From contig CAJUOE010000088.1 of assembly GCA_910587895.1 (NCBI GenBank), positions 1-10,127 on the forward strand: a stretch of DNA of 10,127 nt, in the 5' to 3' direction. Shown piece after piece: positions 1 through 6,071 of this stretch. The number at the start of each line of letters is the position of its first letter. Within the stretch, counting starts at the first letter, position 1. The notes beneath the pieces were generated by a model that was not told where the DNA came from, did not search any database, and saw only the letters and a program-made list of their open reading frames with translations. The position numbers and the translations under genes are program-made. The stretch is from an uncultured Lachnospiraceae bacterium (lineage in GTDB: Bacteria > Bacillota > Clostridia > Lachnospirales > Lachnospiraceae).

Positions 1-11
1 GGAGGCTTTAA

Positions 12-752
12 GTGGAATCATATATTGTCGTGGATCTGGAAATGACGGGGCTGCATCCGAAGAAAGACCGGATTCTTGAGATTGGCGCAGTCCGGGTGGA
101 GGACGGCGGGATTACGGATATGTTTCACCGTATGGTGAATCCTCACATGAGGTTATCGAAGGATATCACAGACCTTACCGGCATCACGGACGAGATGGTG
201 TCCGAGGGCTGTGACTGTGCGGAGGCGGTAGGTGAATTTCTGGAATTTGCCGATGAATTTGCACTGGCTGGACATAATCTCATCTTTGATTACGCATTCC
301 TGAAACAGAGCGCGGTGAATCAGGGGATATCATTGCAAAAAAAGGGCATTGACACCCTGAAACTGGCGCGGAAATTTCTTCCTGAGGCAGAGAAGAAGTC
401 CCTCGATTACCTTTGCGGATATTTTGGGATTATACGTGAAAAAGAACACCGGGCGCTGGAGGATGCGAAGGCGACGGCACAGCTTTTGCAGATTCTGCAG
501 GAGCGGTTTTATGAAAAAGAGCCGGATGCATTTTCGCCAAAGGCGTTGCAGTACAAGGTCAAAAAACAGCAGCCGGCAAGCAAGCGGCAGAAAAGGCGCT
601 TGAAAGAACTGGTGGAATATCATAAAATTGAAATGGATTTGGAAATCGAGAGCCTCACAAGAAACGAGGCATCCCGGCTTACCAACAAGATCCTGCAGCT
701 GTCAGGACAGGTACCCGTCCAGCATGGCGAGAATGGGTTCTCTCATCAGTGA
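12..752 (+). CDS. DEDDh-family 3'-5' exonuclease (DnaQ/PolC-exonuclease-like)
   Basis: Predicted nuclease that removes nucleotides from DNA or RNA 3' ends using two metal ions; cytoplasmic. The 246-residue protein carries the three exonuclease motifs: Exo I as VVDLEMTG with D8 and E10, Exo II in HNLIFDYAFL with D93, and Exo III in EHRALEDAKA with H146 and D151, which marks the DEDDh subtype. The catalytic domain ends near residue 170. A basic helical tail follows (about 180-235), with a QKRRLKELVEYHK stretch and an EASRLTNKI motif. The start is GTG at 12, chosen because GGAGG lies at 1-5 with a six-base gap and the reading begins directly at the Exo I strand. There is no polymerase domain, so it is a stand-alone exonuclease and not PolC itself. 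Its last 17 codons overlap the convergent gene on the other strand. The family call is firm; the substrate is unknown. Confidence 0.9.
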   Translation: MESYIVVDLEMTGLHPKKDRILEIGAVRVEDGGITDMFHRMVNPHMRLSKDITDLTGITDEMVSEGCDCAEAVGEFLEFADEFALAGHNLIFDYAFLKQSAVNQGISLQKKGIDTLKLARKFLPEAEKKSLDYLCGYFGIIREKEHRALEDAKATAQLLQILQERFYEKEPDAFSPKALQYKVKKQQPASKRQKRRLKELVEYHKIEMDLEIESLTRNEASRLTNKILQLSGQVPVQHGENGFSHQ

Positions 753-1322
753 GTTGAGTGTGGAGGCAGATTCCTTTAAATCCGCAATCTTCGCGGATTC
801 TCCGTTCGCATCATAGAGTTCGGCGAGCAAAGACCAGGTGGCTTTGATGTCGCTTCCGATGGACGCGGCGAAAGCGAGCACACAGATGGCTTCCTGCGTG
901 TGGGAAAGCTCATGAAGACGTTTTCCCCAGGTGTTTAACGTGCGTACTAAAAGCGTAAAGTTCTGGTCGTACTGCGTTAAGTCTGGCAGGTTGGCAGCGC
1001 CGTATTTTATCTTCAGATCCGTGTTGCTAAGTCCGGTCAGGTTCAGTATTTTTTTGTCTTTGAGGATGCGAACCTGTTCCTCGCATTGTTTCAGAAGGTC
1101 GTCCTCGAACAGGGCAAAGGGCAGGGATACCCCGGAGAAATCTACGTAATCCAGCTGGGAAATATCCTTCCTGCGCGTCAGGTTGGCATCGTTTTCCCGT
1201 TTCCAGAAACTTTCGTCAGCTTTTTGATTTTTAAGATTAGCCTTGAAACGTTTGTAAGAAACGACTACAATAAAAATAAGTGTCCATCCGAGGAACACAT
1301 AATAGGATGTATGAAACCACAT
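702..1322 (-). CDS. Single-pass membrane protein of unknown function
   Basis: I do not recognise the family. The 206-residue product starts MWFHTSYYVF and has one hydrophobic segment at about residues 5-22, followed at once by YKRF. The positive-inside rule then predicts an N-out, C-in protein with a soluble cytoplasmic part of about 180 residues. That part is mostly polar, and its C-terminal half (about 120-200) looks alpha-helical and TPR-like, with AICVLAFAASIG and LLAELYDANGES stretches. The frame stays open 22 codons further upstream, to 1388. I chose the ATG at 1320-1322 because AAAGG lies eight bases before it and the membrane segment then begins near the N terminus; the upstream ATG has no ribosome binding site. 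The 3' end overlaps the exonuclease gene by 51 bases, and I see no terminator there. It could be a scaffold or membrane-tethered adaptor, but nothing in the sequence settles this. Confidence 0.75.
   Translation of the reverse strand: MWFHTSYYVFLGWTLIFIVVVSYKRFKANLKNQKADESFWKRENDANLTRRKDISQLDYVDFSGVSLPFALFEDDLLKQCEEQVRILKDKKILNLTGLSNTDLKIKYGAANLPDLTQYDQNFTLLVRTLNTWGKRLHELSHTQEAICVLAFAASIGSDIKATWSLLAELYDANGESAKIADLKESASTLNSLMREPILAMLDGYLS
1243..1271 (+). promoter_or_regulatory. Candidate sigma-A-type promoter for the small membrane protein gene
   Basis: TTGAAA at 1243-1248 and TACAAT at 1266-1271 are separated by exactly 17 bases, and each box matches its consensus at five of six positions. 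It lies inside the 5' part of the leftward gene 702-1322, in the opposite direction. Transcription would start near 1278 and give a leader of about 140 bases before the ATG at 1418. I saw no comparably good boxes between 1323 and 1400. This is a pattern match only. Confidence 0.4.
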
Positions 1323-1372
1323 GATGAAATCCTTTCTGGCATATTTATATCGGTCTGGTTTATATTGGCTCG

Positions 1373-1389
1373 GATGCCGGGAGGGCATC
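1373..1389. other. Stem-loop in the leader of the small membrane protein gene
   Basis: GATGCC at 1373-1378 and GGCATC at 1384-1389 form a perfect six-pair, GC-rich stem with a five-base loop. It ends 15 bases before the GGAGG at 1405-1409. It has no T-run on either side, so it is not a terminator. It could affect ribosome access to the downstream start, or it may be incidental. Confidence 0.35.
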
Positions 1390-1417
1390 GGATAAATCTG
1401 AGATGGAGGTGAAATCT

Positions 1418-1525
1418 ATGTTGAATATGAATAATCCCAAAACAAAGAAAATCATTGCAGCGGTTATTGCGCTGATTTTAGTTGCATCTATGGTAGTCTC
1501 TGTGTTAGTCTCCGCATTTGTATAA
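1418..1525 (+). CDS. 35-residue small hydrophobic membrane protein
   Basis: A short gene of 35 codons ending in TAA. It has a near-ideal ribosome binding site, GGAGG at 1405-1409, eight bases before the ATG. The protein has a polar, basic N terminus (MLNMNNPKTKK) and then an unbroken hydrophobic stretch from residue 12 to 35, rich in Ile, Val, Ala and Leu, with no charged residue. This fits a single transmembrane helix with the N terminus in the cytoplasm. It could also be an uncleaved signal-like peptide or a type I toxin-like peptide, but no antitoxin RNA is evident apart from opposing transcription to the left. Its neighbours, a divergent membrane protein and the exported VanW protein, both act at the membrane. 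I do not recognise a family. The ribosome binding site and composition make it likely to be translated. Confidence 0.65.
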   Translation: MLNMNNPKTKKIIAAVIALILVASMVVSVLVSAFV

Positions 1526-1533
1526 TGTGGTGC

Positions 1534-1578
1534 AAAAAACAGGGGCTTATACCTGCATAAGATTCACCTGCGCCTGTT
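1534..1578 (-). terminator. Possible leftward-facing stem-loop terminator
   Basis: AACAGG at 1538-1543 pairs with CCTGTT at 1573-1578, extended past one mismatch by GC at 1545-1546 with GC at 1570-1571. A smaller nested stem, CTTAT with ATAAG, sits at 1546-1561. Read leftward, the outer stem is followed by a run of six T (the A-run at 1534-1539, partly within the stem), as in an intrinsic terminator. Read rightward there is no T-run. The loop is large, so this is a weak call. It might shield the leftward membrane protein gene from antisense reads coming from the vanW-like gene. Confidence 0.25.
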
Positions 1579-1632
1579 CATAATATACAGAAAGAGACGC
1601 GTTGTGTCAATGAAATTCGTGCTTTGTGTATC

Positions 1633-1660
1633 TTGAAAAATTGTATTTTTGTGTTAGAAT
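1633..1660 (+). promoter_or_regulatory. Promoter of the VanW-domain protein gene
   Basis: TTGAAA at 1633-1638 and TAGAAT at 1655-1660 are separated by 16 bases, and a TG at 1652-1653 gives an extended -10 element. Transcription would begin near 1667, leaving about 40 bases before the ATG at 1708. The spacer contains a perfect small dyad, AAAAAT and ATTTTT around TGT (1636-1650). That dyad may be only AT-rich promoter sequence or may be a binding site. Confidence 0.55.
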
Positions 1661-1707
1661 TATGGAAGGTAAAGTGTAAACAAAGCAGCATAGCAGGAGA
1701 ATATATT

Positions 1708-3330
1708 ATGAAGAAGTGGAGAAAATACCTGTCCATAGCGGGAGCCTTTCTGGTTCTGGCAGTGGCAGCAATTGTTATGATTCCGGTAAATGCAGAAACA
1801 GACGAGAAAACAACCATTCCGCAGCGCGTATATTTCGGGGATATTGCCGTGGGAGGCATGACGCAGGAAGAGGCTGCGGCGGCCGTGGAAGAATATCTGA
1901 ACGAGCTGCAGAATAAGACCCTGACGCTCAGGGCAGGGAAGAACAGTGTGGATGTATCCCTCTCAGAGATTGGCGTATCATGGGGGAATCCTGAGATTGC
2001 AGAGGAGGCGGCAGCGCTTGGCAAGAGCGGCAACCTGATCGTCCGCTATAAAGCGATGAAGGATCTGGAAAATGAAGACAAGGTGTATGAGCTTGCCTAT
2101 AAGGTGGACAGCGGCAAAATCAGCCAGATGCTGGAAGCGAATGCGCAGACGCTGAACACGGAGGCGAAGGACGGAAGCCTTACCAGGGAGAACGGAAGTT
2201 TTACGGTTGTCCCCGGCAGCCAGGGCGTGAGCGTGAATGTGGAAGAATCGACGAAGATCCTTGAAGAGTATTTTTCCAAAGAATGGAAAGGCGAGCAGGC
2301 GTCCATAGAGATTGCCGCCGATGTGGTTGAGCCCAGAGGCTCCGAGGAAGAACTTGGCAAGGTGAAGGATTTGCTGGGCGGTTTCCATACATCTTATGGA
2401 ACTTCCGGTGCCGGACGTGCCAAAAATGTCCAGAACGGCGCGTCGAAAATCAATGGCTCTGTGATTTATCCGGGCGACACCTTTTCCGTGTATGAGGCGG
2501 TAAGCCCGTTTGATGCGGAGAACGGATATGAGCTTGCAGGCTCTTATGAAAATGGAACTACCGTGGAGACTTACGGCGGGGGAATCTGCCAGGTGTCTAC
2601 GACATTATATAATGCAGTGATCCGTGCGGAGCTTGATATAGAGGAACGCTTTAACCACTCTATGATTGTAAGCTATGTAGATCCTTCGGCGGATGCGGCG
2701 ATTGCGGGAACCTATAAGGATTTGAAATTTAAGAATAATACGGACGCGCCGCTTTACATTGAGGGATATACAAAGGATATGGTGATTTACTTCAATGTCT
2801 ATGGACAGGAGACGAGACCGGCAGACCGTGAGGTTATCTTTGAGAGCGAGACCTTAAGCACGTCAGATCCCGGTGTCGTATATCAGGCGTCCGGAGACCC
2901 CATCGGTTATATCAGCCAGAAACAGTCCTCCCATGTGGGATATACGGCGCAGTTGTGGAAGATTGTCAAGGTTGGCGGCGTGGAAGAGAGCCGTGAGGTA
3001 TTCAACAAGAGTACCTACAAGGCGTCGCCCAGAATTGTCATCGTAGGAACCGGCTCTGCAAATCCGGAGGCGTCAGCAGCCATGAATGCAGCAGTGGGAA
3101 GCCAGGATCAGGGAACCATTGAGGCAGCGGCAGCGCAGTGGAACGACGCGGCGCTGGCAGCGCAGCAGGCGGCACAGCAGGCAGCGGAACAACAACAGCA
3201 GCAGCAACAGCAGCAGCAGGAGAACAATAAAAAAGATAAAGACAAAGACAAACCCAAAAAAGACAATAATGATGATGGGGATAAAGACGACAACGACAAT
3301 AATGAAGATGAAGACGGCGATGATGAATAG
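1708..3330 (+). CDS. Exported VanW-domain protein with G5-like domain and low-complexity charged tail
   Basis: A 540-residue cell-surface protein. The N terminus (MKKWRKYLS, then a hydrophobic stretch at about 10-28 ending PVNAET) is a signal peptide or membrane anchor. Residues 35-220 resemble the paired putative peptidoglycan-binding domains that usually precede VanW domains. The VanW domain covers about 228-360, with the hallmark GGGICQVSTT at 290-299. A G5-like domain follows at about 372-449. The tail holds an Ala/Gln-rich stretch, ten consecutive Gln (495-504), a Lys/Asp run and a very acidic end. No LPXTG sorting signal is present. The frame is open from 1624, but the ATG at 1708 has AGGAG eight bases upstream and begins the signal peptide. 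VanW's molecular role is unknown; it is named from vanB-type vancomycin clusters, but no other van gene is here, so resistance should not be inferred. A cell-wall role is likely. Confidence 0.88.
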   Translation: MKKWRKYLSIAGAFLVLAVAAIVMIPVNAETDEKTTIPQRVYFGDIAVGGMTQEEAAAAVEEYLNELQNKTLTLRAGKNSVDVSLSEIGVSWGNPEIAEEAAALGKSGNLIVRYKAMKDLENEDKVYELAYKVDSGKISQMLEANAQTLNTEAKDGSLTRENGSFTVVPGSQGVSVNVEESTKILEEYFSKEWKGEQASIEIAADVVEPRGSEEELGKVKDLLGGFHTSYGTSGAGRAKNVQNGASKINGSVIYPGDTFSVYEAVSPFDAENGYELAGSYENGTTVETYGGGICQVSTTLYNAVIRAELDIEERFNHSMIVSYVDPSADAAIAGTYKDLKFKNNTDAPLYIEGYTKDMVIYFNVYGQETRPADREVIFESETLSTSDPGVVYQASGDPIGYISQKQSSHVGYTAQLWKIVKVGGVEESREVFNKSTYKASPRIVIVGTGSANPEASAAMNAAVGSQDQGTIEAAAAQWNDAALAAQQAAQQAAEQQQQQQQQQQENNKKDKDKDKPKKDNNDDGDKDDNDNNEDEDGDDE

Positions 3331-3344
3331 CAATCGGATATATG

Positions 3345-3385
3345 TAAGGCTGTTTCAATAAATGAAACAGCCTTAACTTTTATAT
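3345..3385 (+). terminator. Intrinsic terminator after the VanW-domain gene
   Basis: A perfect 13-pair stem, 3345-3357 with 3363-3375 (AAGGCTGTTTCA and its complement), has a five-base loop. It begins 15 bases after the TAG stop and is followed by ACTTTTATATATA, a short T-rich tail. The T-run is short and interrupted, so some read-through into the downstream operon is possible. Confidence 0.8.
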
Positions 3386-3413
3386 ATACCCGTGCAGGAG
3401 GAGAATAGAGCAG

Positions 3414-4397
3414 ATGAAGGTGGGAAAAATACCCGAAAGCGTGTTGAAACGCTCTGTATTTAAACAAATTCATACGAAACGCGAAGAGGTTCTTCTGGGC
3501 GCCGGAGTGGGGGAGGACTGCGCTGCGATAAAGCTTGCAGATGATGAAATGTTTGTCATTTCTACGGATCCCATCACCGGAACGGCAGCAGATATCGGGC
3601 ATCTTGCCATTCATGTCACGATGAATGATCTTGCCAGCGCGGGGGCAAAACCGATCGGAGTCATGTTGACCATCCTTCTCCCGGAAAGTGTACAGGAAAT
3701 AGATTTAAAGAAGATGATGGGGCAGATGGAGCAGGTCTGCAACGAGTTAAACGTACAGATTATGGGCGGTCATACCGAGGTTACGAAAGTTGTAAACCAG
3801 CCGTTGATCAGCGTATGCGGAGTTGGAAAGGCAAAAGTCGGCAAGCTGGTAAGCACTTCGGGGGCGAATCCCGGGGACGACATTCTGGCGAGCAAATGGA
3901 TTGCACTTGAGGGAACGTCGATTATTGCCAAAGAGAAAGAGGCGGAATTGCTGCAGCGGTATCCGGGGGAACTTGTTCGCACCGCGCAGGAATTTGACCA
4001 GTATCTGTCAGTGTTACCGGAGGCAAAAGTCGCCGTTATGTCCGGCGTGAGCGCGATGCATGATGTGACAGAGGGCGGTATTTTCGGCGCGCTCTGGGAG
4101 CTGGCGGAGAGCTCTGGCGTTGGACTTGAAATAGATTTGAGAAAAATACCGGTAAAGCAGGAGACGATTGAAGTATGCGAGTTCTTTCATATCAATCCAT
4201 ATGAACTGATTTCCAGCGGATGTATGCTGATGGCGTCACCGGATGGAAATACGCTGGTGCGTGAGCTTAAAAAGGCGGGCATTCATGCCGCTGTCATCGG
4301 CAAGGCAACTGCGGGCAATGACCGTGTGTTGTTAAATGAAGAAGAACGGCGTTTTCTGGAACCACCGAAACCGGATGAGTTATTTAATTTGAGATAG
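3414..4397 (+). CDS. AIR synthase/HypE-superfamily protein (HypE-like, lacks C-terminal Cys)
   Basis: Member of the PurM/HypE/SelD/ThiL ATP-binding superfamily, 327 residues. The N-terminal ATP-binding half shows GVGEDCAAI (31-39, with acidic D35), a glycine-rich DPITGTAADIGH region (52-63), the MNDLASAGAKP motif (70-80, with N71 and D72) and MGGHTEV (117-123). The C-terminal half has HDVTEGGIFGALWE from H216. Hydrogenase maturase HypE ends in a conserved cysteine that carries the carbamoyl and cyano group. This protein ends PDELFNLR, so it is not a functional HypE, and no hyp or hydrogenase genes are nearby. Its real ATP-dependent reaction is unknown. It is the first gene of the operon and ends 14 bases before the Lrp-type regulator, whose ribosome binding site overlaps its stop. 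The start has AGGAGG at 3396-3401, a rather wide 12-base gap. Superfamily certain, function open. Confidence 0.85.
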   Translation: MKVGKIPESVLKRSVFKQIHTKREEVLLGAGVGEDCAAIKLADDEMFVISTDPITGTAADIGHLAIHVTMNDLASAGAKPIGVMLTILLPESVQEIDLKKMMGQMEQVCNELNVQIMGGHTEVTKVVNQPLISVCGVGKAKVGKLVSTSGANPGDDILASKWIALEGTSIIAKEKEAELLQRYPGELVRTAQEFDQYLSVLPEAKVAVMSGVSAMHDVTEGGIFGALWELAESSGVGLEIDLRKIPVKQETIEVCEFFHINPYELISSGCMLMASPDGNTLVRELKKAGIHAAVIGKATAGNDRVLLNEEERRFLEPPKPDELFNLR

Positions 4398-4411
4398 GAG
4401 GACCTGAATTA

Positions 4412-4900
4412 ATGGAAATCAGAGAGAAAATTTTGAACTACATAGAGACCAACAGCCGTGTGGAGTTAAAGGATCTCGCTGTCATGCTTGGCGTCGATGA
4501 GGCGACGGTGGCAAATGAGATGGCGGCTATGGAAGAAGAGCGGATTATCTGCGGTTACCATACGCTGATTGACTGGGAAAAAACAAGCATTGAGAAAGTC
4601 AATGCCCTGATTGAAGTGCGCGTTACCCCGCAGCGTGGCAGGGGATTTGACAGCGTGGCAGAGCGTGTATACAACTATCCGGAGGTCAATGCCGTATATT
4701 TGATTTCCGGCGGGTATGATCTTTTGGTGACGCTGGAGGGAAAGACGCTGCGCGAGGTTGCGCAGTTTGTATCGGATAAGCTTTCTACGCTGGATTCCGT
4801 ACTGAGCACGAAGACAAATTTTATCCTCAAAAAATACAAAGACCACGGTACCGTCATTGCAAAACCACAGGATGATGAAAGGATGTTGGTGAGCTTATGA
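4412..4900 (+). CDS. Lrp/AsnC-family transcriptional regulator
   Basis: DNA-binding regulator of the leucine-responsive family, 162 residues, the usual length. Residues 1-55 form the winged helix-turn-helix (EIREKILNYIE, then ELKDLAVMLGVDEATVANEMAAMEEERII). Residues 65-140 form the RAM ligand-binding and oligomerisation domain, with the typical SGGYDLLVTLEG segment at 99-110. Family members bind an amino acid and act as dimers or octamers. The ATG has AGGAGG at 4397-4402 overlapping the previous stop. Its own TGA overlaps the ATG of the aminotransferase gene, so the two are probably translationally coupled. The pairing suggests it senses an amino acid handled by that aminotransferase and may control this operon. 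The ligand cannot be read from the sequence. Confidence 0.93.
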   Translation: MEIREKILNYIETNSRVELKDLAVMLGVDEATVANEMAAMEEERIICGYHTLIDWEKTSIEKVNALIEVRVTPQRGRGFDSVAERVYNYPEVNAVYLISGGYDLLVTLEGKTLREVAQFVSDKLSTLDSVLSTKTNFILKKYKDHGTVIAKPQDDERMLVSL

Positions 4901-6057
4901 GAAACCCATTGTCAGAACGCATCGTAGAGATTCCTTTTTCCGGAATCCGTAAATTTTTTGACATTGCGGCTGAGATGAAGGACGTGATTTCACTGGGCGT
5001 TGGCGAGCCGGATTTCGATACGCCGTGGCACATCCGGGACGAGGGAATTTATTCCCTGGAGAAGGGCAGGACGGCTTACACGTCCAATGCGGGCTTAAAA
5101 GAATTAAAAATAGAGATTGCCAGATATCTGGAGCGCAGGTTTTCGGTATCTTATGATTACGATTCGGAAATGATGATTACTGTGGGAGGAAGCGAGGCGA
5201 TTGATATTGCGATGCGCGCAATGCTGGATCCGGGCGACGAAGTCCTGATTCCCCAGCCGAGTTATGTGTCCTATGAGCCGTGTGCAGTTCTTGCAGGAGG
5301 AACGCCGGTAATTATCAATCTGAAAGAAAAAAATGATTTCCGCCTGACGGCGCAGGAGCTTGAGGAGGCGATTACGTCCAGGACGAAAATTCTCGTGCTG
5401 CCATTTCCCAACAATCCTACCGGAGCCATTATGGAAAGGAAGGATCTGGAGGCGGTTGCCAAAATTGTGATAGAGCATGACCTGTTTGTGATCAGCGATG
5501 AAATCTATGCGGAGCTCACATATCTGGATGGCCATGTGACGATTGCCTCATTGCCGGGAATGCGGGAGCGCACCGTGCTAATCAATGGTTTTTCCAAAGC
5601 CTATTCGATGACCGGGTGGCGGCTTGGTTATGCCTGCGCACCGAAAGAAATTCTGGAACAGATGCTGAAAATCCATCAGTATGCCATTATGTGTGCGCCG
5701 ACAACCAGCCAGTATGCGGCAGTTGAGGCGGTACGCAACGGTGACGTGGATGTGAGCCAGATGCGTGAGGAGTACAATGGCAGGCGGCGGTACCTTGTGA
5801 AACGGCTGCGGGAAATGGGGATGCACTGTTTTGAGCCTTATGGGGCTTTTTATGCATTTCCCTGTATCCGGCAGTTTGGTATGAGTTCCGATGAGTTTGC
5901 AACCAGGATGCTTCAGGAGGAGAAAGTGGTCGTTGTGCCGGGAACGGCGTTCGGAGCGTGCGGAGAAGGATTTTTGCGGATTTCCTACGCGTATTCCCTG
6001 AGTAAGTTAAAAGAAGCATTAGACCGGATGGAACGGTTTATTGAGAAGATAAATTAG
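4897..6057 (+). CDS. Class I/II PLP-dependent aminotransferase
   Basis: Transfers an amino group between an amino acid and a 2-oxo acid using pyridoxal phosphate; cytoplasmic homodimer. The 386 residues are typical of the aspartate/aromatic aminotransferase fold (class I gamma style). Visible landmarks are GVGEPDFDTP near the N terminus, YTSNAGLKELK, PNNPTGA at 171-177 with cofactor-contacting N173, SDEIYAEL with D201 and Y204, the cofactor lysine K234 in NGFSKAYSMTGWRLGY, and R361 in FLRISYA, which binds the substrate carboxylate. All catalytic residues are present. The ATG overlaps the stop of the Lrp-type gene by four bases, and the gene ends 14 bases before trmL. Homologues are often labelled aspartate or aromatic aminotransferase, and substrate choice cannot be settled by motif reading. 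It may belong to an amino-acid catabolic or biosynthetic step sensed by the adjacent regulator. Confidence 0.93.
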   Translation: MRNPLSERIVEIPFSGIRKFFDIAAEMKDVISLGVGEPDFDTPWHIRDEGIYSLEKGRTAYTSNAGLKELKIEIARYLERRFSVSYDYDSEMMITVGGSEAIDIAMRAMLDPGDEVLIPQPSYVSYEPCAVLAGGTPVIINLKEKNDFRLTAQELEEAITSRTKILVLPFPNNPTGAIMERKDLEAVAKIVIEHDLFVISDEIYAELTYLDGHVTIASLPGMRERTVLINGFSKAYSMTGWRLGYACAPKEILEQMLKIHQYAIMCAPTTSQYAAVEAVRNGDVDVSQMREEYNGRRRYLVKRLREMGMHCFEPYGAFYAFPCIRQFGMSSDEFATRMLQEEKVVVVPGTAFGACGEGFLRISYAYSLSKLKEALDRMERFIEKIN

Positions 6058-6071
6058 AGAGGGAAAAGCGG

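Noticed and set aside
1323..1388. Longer start for the leftward membrane protein at 1388
   Set aside because: The extra 22 residues are polar and come before the membrane segment, with no ribosome binding site; the ATG at 1322 has AAAGG at eight bases.
628..1412. Rightward open frames at 628-816, 931-1149 and 1086-1412 overlapping the leftward membrane gene
   Set aside because: They lack good ribosome binding sites and coherent protein features, and lie opposite a frame with a proper start and membrane segment.
1624..1707. Longer start for the VanW protein at 1624
   Set aside because: It would begin upstream of the predicted promoter boxes and put 28 residues before the signal peptide; AGGAG serves the ATG at 1708.
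1708..3330. Vancomycin resistance determinant
   Set aside because: VanW-domain proteins are widespread in Clostridia; no vanA/B-type ligase, vanH, vanX or vanRS gene is present.
3181..3330. CAG/CAA and GAT/GAC repeats as a CRISPR-like or structural DNA repeat
   Set aside because: They are in-frame codon runs within the protein, without spaced repeat units.
3038..3614. Leftward frames opposite the glutamine-rich tail, including one with strings of Cys or Leu
   Set aside because: They are antisense readings of CAG-type repeats; their low-complexity hydrophobic runs follow from the repeat, and no ribosome binding site supports them.
3414..4397. Hydrogenase maturation locus
   Set aside because: The HypE-like protein lacks the C-terminal cysteine and no hypA-F or hydrogenase gene is nearby.
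4929..4947. Six-pair dyad GATTCC and GGAATC at the start of the aminotransferase gene
   Set aside because: It is short, within coding sequence and explained by codons; no regulatory context supports it.
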